Source of the DNA: Methylobacterium platani
Lineage (GTDB): Bacteria > Pseudomonadota > Alphaproteobacteria > Rhizobiales > Beijerinckiaceae
Direction: 5' to 3'
Length of the DNA stretch: 64,000 nucleotides
NCBI RefSeq assembly: GCF_001653715.1
Contig: NZ_LWHQ01000022.1
Coordinates: 120,751-184,750 of the forward strand
The notes beneath the pieces were generated by a model, which was not told where the DNA came from, ran no database searches, and saw nothing but the letters and a program-made list of their open reading frames with translations. The position numbers and the translations under genes were made by a program. Below, one piece after another: positions 51,672 to 61,020 of this stretch; the first letter of the stretch is position 1, and each line of letters begins with the position of its first letter.

Positions 51672-54263
51672 TCAGACCACGATGTTGACGATGCGCAACG
51701 GCACGACGATCACCTTGCGGGGCGGCTTGCCTTCGAGCGCCCGCTGCACCGCCTCGAGCGCCAGCACCGCCTCCTGCACCGCCGCCTGGTCGGCGTCCCG
51801 CGGGACGGTGACGTCGGCGCGCTTGCGGCCGTTGACCTGCACCGGCATCGTCACGCTGTCCTCGACGAGCAGGTCGTGCTTGACCGCCGGCCATGCCGCC
51901 TCGGCGACGAGGCCGTCCTGCCCGAGCGTGCGCCAACAGGTCTCGGCGAGGTGGGGCATCATCGGGGCGATGAGCTGCACAAGGATCAAGGTCGCCTCGC
52001 GCAGGGCAGGGGAGGGCGCGCGGCCGCGCTCGGCGGCGACCGCCTCCTGCAGGCTGTTCGCCAGCTCGTAGACATGGGCGACGCAGCGGTTGAAGCGCAG
52101 GCGCTCGATGTCCTCGCCGACCGCCGCCAGGGCCTTGTGCGCCGCCTTGAGCACCGCCGTGGTGTCGCCGGTCGCCGGCTCCGCACCGCCCTCGGCGACC
52201 TCGCTCACCATGCGCCAGACGCGCTGGACGAAGCGCGAGGCGCCCTGGACGCCGTCCTCGGTCCAGATCACGTCGCGCTCCGGCGGCGAGTCGGAGAGCA
52301 TGAACCAGCGGGCGGTGTCGGCGCCGTAGGAGGCGATGATGTCGTCCGGGTCGACGACGTTCTTCTTCGACTTCGACATCTTCTCGATCGCCCCGATGGC
52401 GATCGGCGCGTCGGTTTTCACGTGAAACGCTTTGCGGGCGCCGTCCTCGCTCACCACCTTGACGTCGACCGGCTGCACCCAGGCGCCGGCCTCGTCGCGG
52501 TAGGTCTCGTGGACCACCATGCCCTGCGTGAACAGGCCCGCGAACGGCTCGTCGTGCCCGGCCCAGCCGGTCCGGCGCATCGCCCGCATGAAGAAGCGGG
52601 AATAGAGCAGGTGCAGGATCGCGTGCTCGATGCCGCCGATATACTGGTCGACGGGGAGCCAGTGATCCGCCACCGCCTTGTCGGTCGGCGCGTCCTCGAG
52701 CCACGGTGCGGTGAAGCGGGCGAAGTACCAGGACGAATCGACGAAGGTGTCCATCGTGTCGGTCTCGCGCCGGCCTTGAGCCCCGCAGGACGGGCACGGC
52801 ACGTTGCGCCAGGCGGCATCGCGCTCCAGCGGGTTGCCGGGCACGTCGAACGAGACCTCCTCCGGCAGGCGCACCGGCAGGTCGGCGACCGGCACCGGCA
52901 CCACGCCGCAGGCGTCGCAATGGATCACCGGGATCGGGCAGCCCCAGTAGCGCTGGCGCGAGACGCCCCAGTCGCGCAGGCGGAACTGCACCCGGCGCTT
53001 GCCGACCGAGGCGCCGTCCAGCGTCTCGGCCTCCAGGCGGTCGGCGACGGTCTTGAACGCCTCGTCGGTGCTCATCCCGTCGAGGAAGCGCGAATTGATC
53101 ATCCGGCCGTCGCCGTCATAGGCGGTGTCGGTGATCACGAAGGCGGCCGGATCCTGGTCCGGCGGGCAGACCACCGGCGTGTTGCCGAGACCGTACTTGT
53201 TGGCGAAGTCGAGGTCGCGCTGGTCGTGGGCCGGGCAGCCGAACACCGCGCCGGTGCCGTACTCCATCAGCACGAAGTTCGCGACGTAGACCGGCAGGGT
53301 CCAGGATGGATCGAGCGGATGGCGCACCCTGAGGCCGGTATCGAAGCCGAGCTTCTCCGCCGTGTCGATCGCGGCTTGCGCGGTGCCCATGCGCCGGCAC
53401 TCGGCGATGAAGTCCTGCAGGGCCAGATTGTCCGCCGCCACCGCGGCGGCCAGCGGATGGTCGGCGGCGACCGCCAGGAACTTGGCGCCGAACAGCGTGT
53501 CGGGCCGGGTGGTGTAGACCGTGACCTCGCGCGCGGCGCCCTCGGGCGCCGTCTCGAGCGCGAAGCGCAGCTCCAGCCCTTCCGAGCGGCCGATCCAGTT
53601 GCGCTGCATCAGCCGGACCTTCTCCGGCCAGCGCTCCAGCGTGTCGAGCCGGTCGTCGAGGTCCTGGGCGAAGTCGGTGATCTTGAAGAACCACTGGGTC
53701 AGCTCGCGCTGCTCGACGAGCGCGCCCGAGCGCCAGCCGCGCCCGTCGATCACCTGCTCGTTGGCGAGCACGGTGTGATCGACCGGATCCCAGTTCACCT
53801 TGGCGGTGCGACGCGAGACGAGCCCGGCCTTCAGGAAGTCGAGGAACATCCGCTGCTGGTGCTTGTAGTATTCCGGATCGCAGGTCGCGATCTCGCGGCT
53901 CCAGTCCAGCGACAGGCCCATCGATTGCAGCTGCGCCCGCATCGTCGCGATGTTGGCGTAGGTCCAGTCCCGCGGGTTGACCTTGTTCTGCATCGCGGCG
54001 TTCTCGGCCGGCAGGCCGAAGGCGTCCCAGCCCATCGGGTGCAGGACGTTGAAGCCCTTGGCGCGCTTGTAGCGGGCCACGACGTCGCCCATGGCGTAGT
54101 TGCGCACGTGGCCCATATGGATGCGCCCCGACGGATAGGGGAACATCTCGAGCACGTAGTATTTCGGGCGCGGATCGTCGTTGCGGGTGCGGAAGATCTC
54201 GCGGTCGGCCCACACCTGCTGCCAGTGGGGCTCTGAGTCCTTCGCGTTGTAACGTTCGGCCAT
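51672..54263 (-). CDS. leuS: Leucyl-tRNA synthetase
   Basis: An 863-residue class I synthetase that charges tRNA-Leu. The HIGH motif appears as [15 protein letters not shown] near residue 45, the KMSKS loop as [10 protein letters not shown] near 625, and the editing (CP1) domain lies between, with [10 protein letters not shown]. Length is normal. Codons near 615 (KAFHVKT) contain a parS site. A 169-base divergent region separates it from yggS. Confidence 0.98.
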   Translation of the reverse strand: MAERYNAKDSEPHWQQVWADREIFRTRNDDPRPKYYVLEMFPYPSGRIHMGHVRNYAMGDVVARYKRAKGFNVLHPMGWDAFGLPAENAAMQNKVNPRDWTYANIATMRAQLQSMGLSLDWSREIATCDPEYYKHQQRMFLDFLKAGLVSRRTAKVNWDPVDHTVLANEQVIDGRGWRSGALVEQRELTQWFFKITDFAQDLDDRLDTLERWPEKVRLMQRNWIGRSEGLELRFALETAPEGAAREVTVYTTRPDTLFGAKFLAVAADHPLAAAVAADNLALQDFIAECRRMGTAQAAIDTAEKLGFDTGLRVRHPLDPSWTLPVYVANFVLMEYGTGAVFGCPAHDQRDLDFANKYGLGNTPVVCPPDQDPAAFVITDTAYDGDGRMINSRFLDGMSTDEAFKTVADRLEAETLDGASVGKRRVQFRLRDWGVSRQRYWGCPIPVIHCDACGVVPVPVADLPVRLPEEVSFDVPGNPLERDAAWRNVPCPSCGAQGRRETDTMDTFVDSSWYFARFTAPWLEDAPTDKAVADHWLPVDQYIGGIEHAILHLLYSRFFMRAMRRTGWAGHDEPFAGLFTQGMVVHETYRDEAGAWVQPVDVKVVSEDGARKAFHVKTDAPIAIGAIEKMSKSKKNVVDPDDIIASYGADTARWFMLSDSPPERDVIWTEDGVQGASRFVQRVWRMVSEVAEGGAEPATGDTTAVLKAAHKALAAVGEDIERLRFNRCVAHVYELANSLQEAVAAERGRAPSPALREATLILVQLIAPMMPHLAETCWRTLGQDGLVAEAAWPAVKHDLLVEDSVTMPVQVNGRKRADVTVPRDADQAAVQEAVLALEAVQRALEGKPPRKVIVVPLRIVNIVV
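52414..52429. promoter_or_regulatory. Putative parS site 4
   Basis: GTTTTCACGTGAAACG, 13 of 16 positions of the parS consensus with an intact TCACGTGA centre, inside leuS and identical to site 2. It lies 3.6 kb beyond the end of parA on the parB side. Confidence 0.75.
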
Positions 54264-54432
54264 GGGCGGCGTCTTTGCGACCGGTCGGCGCCGGCGCCGT
54301 GAGCACCGGCGGCAGGGGAGGAGAGGGAAAACGTCACGGCCGCAAACGGTTGAGCTTGCTCGGCGCGGCGCCGGCGGACTAGGACACGGTTTGGTCCCGA
54401 GGGTCAACCAATCAAGCGGAGAGGCGCCGGTC

Positions 54433-55116
54433 ATGATCGACCCGCAGACCGTCATGGCAAATCTGGCCGAGGTGCGCGCGGCGATCGCCCGGGCCGCCGA
54501 GGACGGCGAGCGCGATCCGCGAAGCGTCGCGCTCGTCGCGGTCTCGAAGACGATTCCCCCCGAGGGCATCCGGCCGGCGATCGCGGCGGGGCAGCGCGTG
54601 TTCGGCGAGAACTACGTCCAGGAGGCGAAGGCCAAGTGGCCGGCCCTGCGCGAGGAGGCCGAAGGGATCGAGCTGCACCTGATCGGCCCGCTGCAATCGA
54701 ACAAGGCCCGCGAGGCGGTGGAGCTGTTCGACGTGATCCACACCCTCGACCGCCCCTCGCTCGCGGCGGCGCTCGCCAGGGAGGTCCAGCGCAGCGGCCG
54801 GCACCCGATCCTGCTGGTGCAGGTCAATACCGGCGAGGAGCCGCAGAAGGGCGGCGTGGCGCCGGGCGCGGTCGATGCCTTCCTGGCCGAGTGCCGCGAG
54901 ACGCACGGGCTGACGGTGGCGGGGCTGATGTGCATCCCGCCGGCGGAGGATCCCCCGTCGGCGCATTTCGGCCTGCTGGCGGCGATCGCCCGCCGCCATG
55001 CCCTGCCGGTCCTGTCGATGGGGATGAGCGCCGATTACCCGGCGGCGATCCAGATGGGCGCCACCCACGTGCGGGTCGGCAGCGCCATCTTCGGGGCGCG
55101 CCGGCCGAAGGGCTGA
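54433..55116 (+). CDS. yggS: Pyridoxal phosphate homeostasis protein (YggS/PLPBP)
   Basis: A 227-residue single-domain alanine-racemase-like TIM barrel that buffers pyridoxal phosphate. The PLP-binding Lys is in [10 protein letters not shown] (~36-45); [29 protein letters not shown] and [28 protein letters not shown] are all diagnostic. It is divergent from leuS. The ATG at 54433 follows a GGAGAGG ribosome-binding site. Confidence 0.95.
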   Translation: MIDPQTVMANLAEVRAAIARAAEDGERDPRSVALVAVSKTIPPEGIRPAIAAGQRVFGENYVQEAKAKWPALREEAEGIELHLIGPLQSNKAREAVELFDVIHTLDRPSLAAALAREVQRSGRHPILLVQVNTGEEPQKGGVAPGAVDAFLAECRETHGLTVAGLMCIPPAEDPPSAHFGLLAAIARRHALPVLSMGMSADYPAAIQMGATHVRVGSAIFGARRPKG

Positions 55117-55138
55117 CGGGCCGGCGCGGAGGCCCGCG

Positions 55139-55339
55139 TCAGTTCGCGTGCAGGCAGCGGATTTCCTCCCGCGCCTGCTCCAGGAAGCGGACGCGGTCCT
55201 CGTCGGTCAGCAGCACGGGGGAATTCGGCAGCCCGTCGCGGTAGCGGGCGGAGCTGTCCCAGAGGGTGCCGCGGGCCCCCTCGGCCGCGTGGATCTGTCG
55301 AGCACGAACGATCTCGGTCGCGGTATAGGCGTCGAGCAT
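55139..55339 (-). CDS. Small hypothetical protein
   Basis: A 66-residue ORF with a hydrophilic, helix-rich sequence (MLDAYTATEIVRARQIHAAE at the start, EDRVRFLEQAREEIRCLHAN at the end). Codon composition matches true genes here, and a GGGAGAGACGC ribosome-binding site precedes the ATG. I do not recognise a family. It is convergent with yggS (22 bases between stops). Confidence 0.6.
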   Translation of the reverse strand: MLDAYTATEIVRARQIHAAEGARGTLWDSSARYRDGLPNSPVLLTDEDRVRFLEQAREEIRCLHAN

Positions 55340-55514
55340 GCGTCTCTCCCTGCGTCCGATGAGGCTTTTCTGTGGCAACCGGACCCTAGCGCATGTTTTC
55401 TCGCAGCGCGAGTGTGGCAGCGTTACCAAATTCAAAGACGTCGTTGTGCTGCGCAGCATCGCGGGATCGAGGGAATCCTGTCCCTTCATCCCGCGAGATC
55501 GGAGAAGAGCTTTC

Positions 55515-56048
55515 TCAGATCGTCAGGCGCGTGCCGGGCCCGAGGCGGCGCAGCAGCCGGACGAGGTCGGGCCGGCGCAGCGCGACGCAGCCCTCGGTCG
55601 GCGTGAAGCCGGGCCGCGCGACGTGCAGGAAGATGGCGCTGCCGCGGCCGCGGCGGATCGGGCCGCGGTTGTAGTCGAGGTCGATCACGAGGTCGTAGAG
55701 CCCGTCGTCGCGCCACATCCGCTCGGCGCTGAGGCCGGGGGCGGGCAGGGGGATGGGCCGGTTGTAGCGCCGGTCGCGCGGGTCGTCGCACCAGCCGTCG
55801 TCCGGGCGGATGCGGCGCAAGGGGAGGGCGGTCGGCGGTCGGGTCCCGAGCCGATCCGGCCGGTAGAAGCCGCCGCGCAGCCGGAACGTCCCGCGCGGCG
55901 AGGCGCCGTCGCCCTCGCGCTTCGTGCGGGTCTGGCCGCCCTTGCCGAGGGCGCAGGGAATCAGGACCGGGCCGGCGATCAGGGTGCCGCGGCGGCGGTC
56001 AAGGGGGTTCGGGCGGACCCGCAGGCGCGGGAGGATGGTGCGCTTCAT
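55515..56048 (-). CDS. L,D-transpeptidase family (YkuD) protein
   Basis: A 177-residue YkuD-fold protein. The active-site region IFLHVARPGFTPTEGCVALRR contains the His and catalytic Cys (in EGCVAL) of L,D-transpeptidases, which form 3-3 cross-links or attach proteins to peptidoglycan. It begins MKRTILPRLRVRP and lacks a clear signal peptide, like other short family members of Hyphomicrobiales; export is uncertain. The start at 56048 is preferred; MTAMKRT at 56057 is possible. A tandem repeat lies directly upstream. Confidence 0.85.
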   Translation of the reverse strand: MKRTILPRLRVRPNPLDRRRGTLIAGPVLIPCALGKGGQTRTKREGDGASPRGTFRLRGGFYRPDRLGTRPPTALPLRRIRPDDGWCDDPRDRRYNRPIPLPAPGLSAERMWRDDGLYDLVIDLDYNRGPIRRGRGSAIFLHVARPGFTPTEGCVALRRPDLVRLLRRLGPGTRLTI

Positions 56049-56061
56049 GGCCGTCATCTGT

Positions 56062-56162
56062 AGGGCGCCGGCGCCGGCGCCGTCGAGACCGTGCAGGGCG
56101 CCGGCCCGGCCGGCGTCGAGACGGTGCAGGGGGCGCCGGCCCGGCCGGCGTCGAGACCGTGA
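56062..56162. repeat. Tandem repeat, three units of 33, 33 and 35 bases
   Basis: Units at 56062-56094, 56095-56127 and 56128-56162 share AGGGCGCCGGC and GTCGAGAC(C/G)GTG; the last two are nearly identical. They fill the short space between the L,D-transpeptidase start and the divergent exonuclease gene, so they overlap the expected promoters. Unit number is likely to vary between strains. Confidence 0.85.
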
Positions 56163-56219
56163 CAGCAGGGCCGGGCCGGCCGAGAATGCCGCGCGCCCTC
56201 CACGAGACGCCCGACCGCC

Positions 56220-56888
56220 ATGCCCGAGCCGACCCTGCCGACCCCGCCCGACGCAGACCCCGACTGGCTCGCCTGGCTGCCGCCGCGCCTCGTCGCGCTC
56301 GACGTCGAGACCACGGGCCTCGCCGAGACCGACCGGGTGGTGAGCTTCGGCGCCGTCGTGCTGACGACCGCCTCGCTCGTCGCCGGCCGGCCCGAGATCG
56401 CCTGCCACCACCTGATCTTCGATCCGGGCCGCGCCAGCCATCCGATGGCCGAGGCGGTGCACGGCTACGACGACTGGCTGCTGCGCCACCAGGAGCCGGC
56501 CGGGCGGCACGCGGGCGCCCTCGCCGACCTTCTCGCGGGGGCCGACCTCGTCGTCGCCCACAACGCCGCCTTCGATCTCGGCTTCGTCAACCGCGAGCTG
56601 CGCGAGGCCGGCCTGCCGCCGGTCGCCGCCAAGGTCTACTGCACGATGGAGGCCTATCGCCGCCGGGGCGAGAAGGGGAGGGCGGCCCTCGACGCGGTGT
56701 GCCGGCGCATCGGCCTTCGTCGGGTCGGCGCGCGCCACGGCGCCCTCGAGGATGCCTGGCTGGCGCTCAGGGCCTATCTCTGGCTCCAGGCCTGCCCGGT
56801 CGCGGTGGCGCGGCCGCGTCTTGCCGATCCGACCAACCTGCGCCCCGCTCCGCCGCGCCCGGACGGCCCGCTTCCGCCCCGCGGCTGA
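56220..56888 (+). CDS. DnaQ-like 3'-5' exonuclease
   Basis: A 222-residue DEDD-family exonuclease. Motifs ExoI (LVALDVETTGL, ~28-38), ExoII (VAHNAAFDLGFVNREL) and ExoIII (RHGALEDAWLAL, with the catalytic HxxxxD) are intact. It resembles stand-alone proofreading subunits and CBS-fused exonucleases rather than the canonical dnaQ, which is usually near secB in this class. A Pro-rich tail of about 25 residues follows. Confidence 0.9.
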   Translation: MPEPTLPTPPDADPDWLAWLPPRLVALDVETTGLAETDRVVSFGAVVLTTASLVAGRPEIACHHLIFDPGRASHPMAEAVHGYDDWLLRHQEPAGRHAGALADLLAGADLVVAHNAAFDLGFVNRELREAGLPPVAAKVYCTMEAYRRRGEKGRAALDAVCRRIGLRRVGARHGALEDAWLALRAYLWLQACPVAVARPRLADPTNLRPAPPRPDGPLPPRG

Positions 56889-57061
56889 GGGGGCGGGCAG
56901 GGTCGGCGCCGTGGACAGGCCGGAGCGCGGCCCTTGCCGCGGCGGGTCGCTCCGCTACTCTGCCCCGCAACGCTGCCAGGCTGCGATCCGTCCGGGATCG
57001 TGGCGTCGGCCGGCGGCCGGTCCCTACGCGCCCGTCCGCCTTCCTCGAGAGTGCCGGTTCG

Positions 57062-57748
57062 ATGTCGAACGCCCACCGCCTGCTCGTCGTCGACGACGAT
57101 CCGACCCTGCGCGACACCCTGACCGAGCAGCTCGCCCTGTCGGACGCCTTCGAGGTGGTGACCGCCGAGACCGCCCGCGGGGCGATGGACCGGGTCGCGG
57201 CCGAGCGGGTCGACCTCGTGGTGATGGATGTCGGCCTGCCCGATCTCGACGGGCGCGAGGCGGTGCGGCAGATGCGCCTGGGCGGCTTTCGCGGCCCGGT
57301 GATCATGCTGACCGGCCAGACCTCGGATTCCGACACCGTGCAGGGGCTGGATGCCGGCGCCAACGACTACGTGACGAAGCCGTTCAAGCTCGCGGTGCTG
57401 CTCGCCCGCATCCGCGCCCAGCTGCGCCAGTACGAGGCGAGCGAGGACGCGGTGTTCCAGATCGGTCCCTACACGTTCCGCCCGGGCGCCAAGCTCCTGG
57501 TCGGCGAGCGCGGCTCGAAGCTGAAGCTCACCGAGAAGGAGACCGCGATCCTGCGCTTCCTCTACCGCGCCGGGCGCCAGGTGGTGGGGCGCGACACGCT
57601 GCTCGCCGAGGTGTGGGGCTACAACGCCCAGGTCACCACCCACACCCTGGAGACGCATATCTACCGCCTGCGCCAGAAGATCGAGCCGAACCCCGCCACC
57701 GCCTCGATCCTGGTGACGGAGGGCGGCGGCTACAAGCTGCTGCCGTAG
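57062..57748 (+). CDS. OmpR/PhoB-type response regulator
   Basis: A 228-residue response regulator. The receiver domain (1-~120) has the acidic pocket DDD at 11-13, phospho-acceptor Asp56 (VVMDVGLPD), Thr in MLTGQT and Lys in VTKPFK. The winged-helix domain (~130-228) has LTEKETAILRFLYRAG and the recognition helix THTLETHIYRLRQKIE. No kinase gene is adjacent, so it is an orphan in this window. The next gene encodes a diguanylate cyclase. Confidence 0.92.
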   Translation: MSNAHRLLVVDDDPTLRDTLTEQLALSDAFEVVTAETARGAMDRVAAERVDLVVMDVGLPDLDGREAVRQMRLGGFRGPVIMLTGQTSDSDTVQGLDAGANDYVTKPFKLAVLLARIRAQLRQYEASEDAVFQIGPYTFRPGAKLLVGERGSKLKLTEKETAILRFLYRAGRQVVGRDTLLAEVWGYNAQVTTHTLETHIYRLRQKIEPNPATASILVTEGGGYKLLP

Positions 57749-57893
57749 CGGCGCCGGCCCGGTCGTCCGGGCGCTCCCCCACCACCCTTGCGCCCTTGCC
57801 CCGACGGCACGCCGCTCTTGCGCGCCCGCAACCCAATCTTAGATTTCCCGTCATAAACCGGGGGGATCGAAGGCACTGCGCAACGGAGCGCCG

Positions 57894-59417
57894 ATGCATC
57901 CCCGACCCCGCAGGCGGCGCTCCGCCGCTTCCCGGACGCTGGCCGGGTCGATCGTCGCCGTCACCCTGGTGATCGGCGCGGCCTCCGGCCTGATGGTCAT
58001 GCAGATGCGGCGCAGCGCCTGGGAGCAGGTCGGGCGGGTGTCGCAGAACCTGCTCGAATCGGTCGAGCACATGATCGACCGCAACATCGAGCTCTACGAC
58101 CTGTCGCTCGAGGCGGCGGTCGACGGCCTGCGCAACCCGGACGCCGACGGCATCGCGCCGGACCTGCGCCAGCTCGTGCTGTTCGACCGCTCCGCGACCG
58201 CGAACGGCCTGGGGGCGATCCTGGCCCTCGACGCGCAGGGGCGGGCCTTCGCCGATTCGACCGCGGTGGTGCCCCGCCCGCTGGGCTTTCCCGAGGCCGA
58301 CTTCTTCCTCGTCCACAAGGCGCTGGACAATGCCGGCCTGTATATCGGCAAGCCGTTCCGGCTGATGCCCGACGGGCGCTGGGTCATCCCGCTCAGCCGC
58401 CGCCTCTCCTACGCCGACGGGGCTTTCGCGGGCGTCGTCGTCGGCACCATCGACATCGGCTACTTCAACGCGCTGTTCGGACGGCTCAGCCTGGGCGACC
58501 AGAGCCGCATCGGCTTCTTCCGCGAGAGCGGCGAGCTCCTCGTCCGCAGCCCGGTGATGGAAGGAGCGATCGGCCGCAGCCTCGCGTCCGCGCCGCATTT
58601 CCGGCACTTCCTGGAGGCGCGCGCGGGCCAGTTCGTCGCCGTCGGCTATACCGAGGCGATCGAGGGGCTGTTCACCTACAGCCGGATCGGCAACCGGCCG
58701 CTGATCGCCACCGTGGTGGTGCCGACGCAGGCCATCGCGGACCTGTGGCTCCCGCGGGCGATGGCGATCGTCGCGCTGGTCTCCGTGCTGTGCGGCGGCA
58801 TGATCGCCCTGACCCTGGTGCTGCAGCGCGAGCTCGAGCGGCGCAGCCGCGCGGAGGAACGGGCGGTCGCGGCCAACCACGACCTCGCCCGCCTCGCCCA
58901 TACCGACGGGCTCACCGGCCTGCCGAACCGGCGCCACTTCGACGAGGCCTTCCTGCGGGCGCGCGAGCGGATGGCGCGCGAGGGCGGCGCGCTCTCGCTG
59001 GTCCTCCTCGATGCCGACCGGTTCAAGCGCTACAACGACACCTACGGCCACCTCGCCGGCGACGAGGTCCTGCGCGCCGTCGCCCGGGTGCTGGCGCGCC
59101 AGGTCCGCGAGCCGGAGGAGACCGCCTGCCGGATCGGCGGCGAGGAATTCGCCGTGCTGCTGCCGGGCGTCTCCGGCGCCGCGGCCGTCGCCCGGGCCGA
59201 GCGCATCCGCCTGGCGGTGGCGCGGCTGCAGATCCCGCATGTCGGCAACGAGGGCGGCACCGTCACGGCGAGCCTCGGCGTCGCCGAGGCGGTCGCGGGC
59301 GAGACCGGCGGGCAATGCTTCTCGGCCGCCGATGCGGCGCTCTACGAGGCCAAGCGCCAGGGGCGCAACCGGGTGGCGGCGCAGCCCGATCACGAGGACG
59401 CCGCGTGGGTCGCATGA
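57894..59417 (+). CDS. Membrane diguanylate cyclase with periplasmic dCache-like sensor
   Basis: A 507-residue protein: membrane helix ~15-35, a periplasmic sensor region ~40-280 (PAS-like dCache fold, with VVVGTIDIGYFNALF), second helix ~285-305, and a GGDEF domain ~340-500. The active-site loop is GGEEF (415-419), which is a functional variant, with DGLTGLPNRRHFDE and DADRFKRYND intact; it should make cyclic di-GMP. No canonical RxxD inhibitory site is seen upstream of GGEEF. The PilZ-tailed chemoreceptor at 9913 is one possible consumer. Confidence 0.92.
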   Translation: MHPRPRRRRSAASRTLAGSIVAVTLVIGAASGLMVMQMRRSAWEQVGRVSQNLLESVEHMIDRNIELYDLSLEAAVDGLRNPDADGIAPDLRQLVLFDRSATANGLGAILALDAQGRAFADSTAVVPRPLGFPEADFFLVHKALDNAGLYIGKPFRLMPDGRWVIPLSRRLSYADGAFAGVVVGTIDIGYFNALFGRLSLGDQSRIGFFRESGELLVRSPVMEGAIGRSLASAPHFRHFLEARAGQFVAVGYTEAIEGLFTYSRIGNRPLIATVVVPTQAIADLWLPRAMAIVALVSVLCGGMIALTLVLQRELERRSRAEERAVAANHDLARLAHTDGLTGLPNRRHFDEAFLRARERMAREGGALSLVLLDADRFKRYNDTYGHLAGDEVLRAVARVLARQVREPEETACRIGGEEFAVLLPGVSGAAAVARAERIRLAVARLQIPHVGNEGGTVTASLGVAEAVAGETGGQCFSAADAALYEAKRQGRNRVAAQPDHEDAAWVA

Positions 59418-59593
59418 AGGCTCCCTCCCGGGCCCCGGCCCCGCCGGAGAAGTGTGAGCGGGCATGTGACGGGGGCGGCTCGCGCATGGTGCGGGGCCGG
59501 CGGATCGGCTAGAGCTTGGCCGGGCGGCACGGATGCGGAAGACTGCGCAGGGGCCGAACGCCGCACGGGCGCGGCAGGGGGAGAGCGGGGCCG

Positions 59594-60046
59594 TTGGCGC
59601 TCGACGACGACATCGCGATCCTGGCCGCGGCGCCGCTGTTCGGCTTGATGAACCGGGACGCCCTGCGGCTGATCTCGTTCGCGGCCGAGCGCCGGCGGCT
59701 GGAACCCGGCGCCGTGCTGTTCTCCCGCGGCGACACCGCGGAGGGCGGCCTCGTGGTGACCCGCGGCACGGTGGTGCTGGAGCCGCGCTCGCCCCGCGGC
59801 GACGCGATCGAGGCCGGCCCGTCGGCGCTGATCGGCCAGACCGCCCTGTTCTTCCCGGGCGAGCGGCCGACCACCGCGCGGGCCGGCGGCGCTCCGGTCG
59901 AGGTGATGGTCGTCACCCAGGCGGTGATGCGCCGGGTGCTCGAGGTGTTTCCCGACGCTGCCGCGGTGATCCACGACGCGCTCGCCGACGAGCTCGCCGC
60001 CCTGACCCGGTCCTTCGCCGACAGCCGGGCCGCCGACCTTACCTAA
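59594..60046 (+). CDS. Cyclic nucleotide-binding domain protein
   Basis: A 150-residue cytoplasmic protein with one CRP-like cyclic-nucleotide-binding beta barrel (~10-120: PLFGLMNRDALRLISFAAERRRL, VLFSRGDTAEGGLVV, ALIGQTALFFPGERPTTARA) and no DNA-binding domain. The phosphate-binding cassette keeps the Arg of RPTTARA but lacks the usual Gly-Glu. A TTG start at 59594 is inferred; upstream in-frame Met (59516) would add an Arg/Gly-rich stretch unlike the family. Confidence 0.75.
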   Translation: MALDDDIAILAAAPLFGLMNRDALRLISFAAERRRLEPGAVLFSRGDTAEGGLVVTRGTVVLEPRSPRGDAIEAGPSALIGQTALFFPGERPTTARAGGAPVEVMVVTQAVMRRVLEVFPDAAAVIHDALADELAALTRSFADSRAADLT

Positions 60047-60132
60047 AAGCAGCGGAAAGCCCCGGCGTGACAGCAACCCGGGAGCTTTGGTAGAGGGGAC
60101 GCCGCAACGCCCTTCCTGCCTGGACGCCTCCC

Positions 60133-60978
60133 ATGTCGCATGCCGATCTCGCCCGGACCATCGAAGCCGCCTGGGAGGACCGCGCGGGCGTCGGCGCCGA
60201 CACGCGCGGACCGGTGCGGGAGGCGGTCGAGGCCGCCCTGGCGCTGCTCGATTCCGGCGAGGCGCGCGTCGCCGAGAAGTCCGGCAACCACGACTGGCAC
60301 GTCAACCAGTGGCTCAAGAAGGCGGTGCTGCTCTCCTTCCGCCTCAACGACATGGCGCTGATCGAGGGCGGTCCCGGCGGCGGCGGCTGGTGGGACAAGG
60401 TGCCGTCGAAGTTCGAGGGCTGGGACGCCGCGCGCTTCCGCGCCGCCGGCTTCCGGGCGGTGCCGGGCGCGGTGGTGCGCCGGGGCGCCTACATCGCGCC
60501 CGGCGCGGTGCTGATGCCGTCCTTCGTCAATCTCGGCGCCCATGTCGGCGAGGGCTCGATGGTCGACACCTGGGCCACGATCGGCTCCTGCGCCCAGATC
60601 GGCAAGAACTGCCACATCTCCGGCGGCGCCGGCATCGCCGGCGTGCTCGAGCCGCTGCAGGCCAACCCGGTCATCATCGAGGACAACTGCTTCATCGGCG
60701 CCCGCGCCGAGGTGGCCGAGGGCGTGATCGTCGGCGAGGGCAGCGTGCTCTCGATGGGCGTCTATATCGGCGCCTCGACCAAGATCATCGACCGGGCCAC
60801 CGGCGAGGTCACCTACGGCCGCGTCCCGCCCTACTCGGTGGTGGTGTCGGGCACCCAGCCCGGCAAGGCGCTGCCGGACGGCACCCCCGGCCCGTCGCTC
60901 TACTGCGCGGTCATCGTCAAGCGCGTCGATGCCGGCACCCGGGCCAAGACCGGCATCAACGAGCTCCTGCGGGACTGA
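60133..60978 (+). CDS. dapD: 2,3,4,5-tetrahydropyridine-2,6-dicarboxylate N-succinyltransferase
   Basis: A 281-residue DapD, the succinyl-CoA-dependent step of lysine and diaminopimelate biosynthesis. N-terminal helical domain, then a left-handed beta-helix of hexapeptide repeats (~100-235; [59 protein letters not shown]) and the C-terminal region with [21 protein letters not shown]. Its stop codon lies within a tandemly duplicated 19-base palindromic unit. Confidence 0.97.
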   Translation: MSHADLARTIEAAWEDRAGVGADTRGPVREAVEAALALLDSGEARVAEKSGNHDWHVNQWLKKAVLLSFRLNDMALIEGGPGGGGWWDKVPSKFEGWDAARFRAAGFRAVPGAVVRRGAYIAPGAVLMPSFVNLGAHVGEGSMVDTWATIGSCAQIGKNCHISGGAGIAGVLEPLQANPVIIEDNCFIGARAEVAEGVIVGEGSVLSMGVYIGASTKIIDRATGEVTYGRVPPYSVVVSGTQPGKALPDGTPGPSLYCAVIVKRVDAGTRAKTGINELLRD

Positions 60979-61006
60979 GGTCCCGCCGCGGGACTGAGGT
61001 CCCGCC
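60969..61006. repeat. Tandem duplicated palindrome at the dapD stop
   Basis: The 19-base unit GCGGGACTGAGGTCCCGCC occurs twice in direct succession (60969-60987, 60988-61006). Each contains the hairpin GCGGGAC-TGAG-GTCCCGC, and the dapD TGA is the loop of the first copy. It lies between the convergent dapD and panC stops and may terminate both. Confidence 0.8.
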
Positions 61007-61020
61007 GCGTCGCGGTCCCC

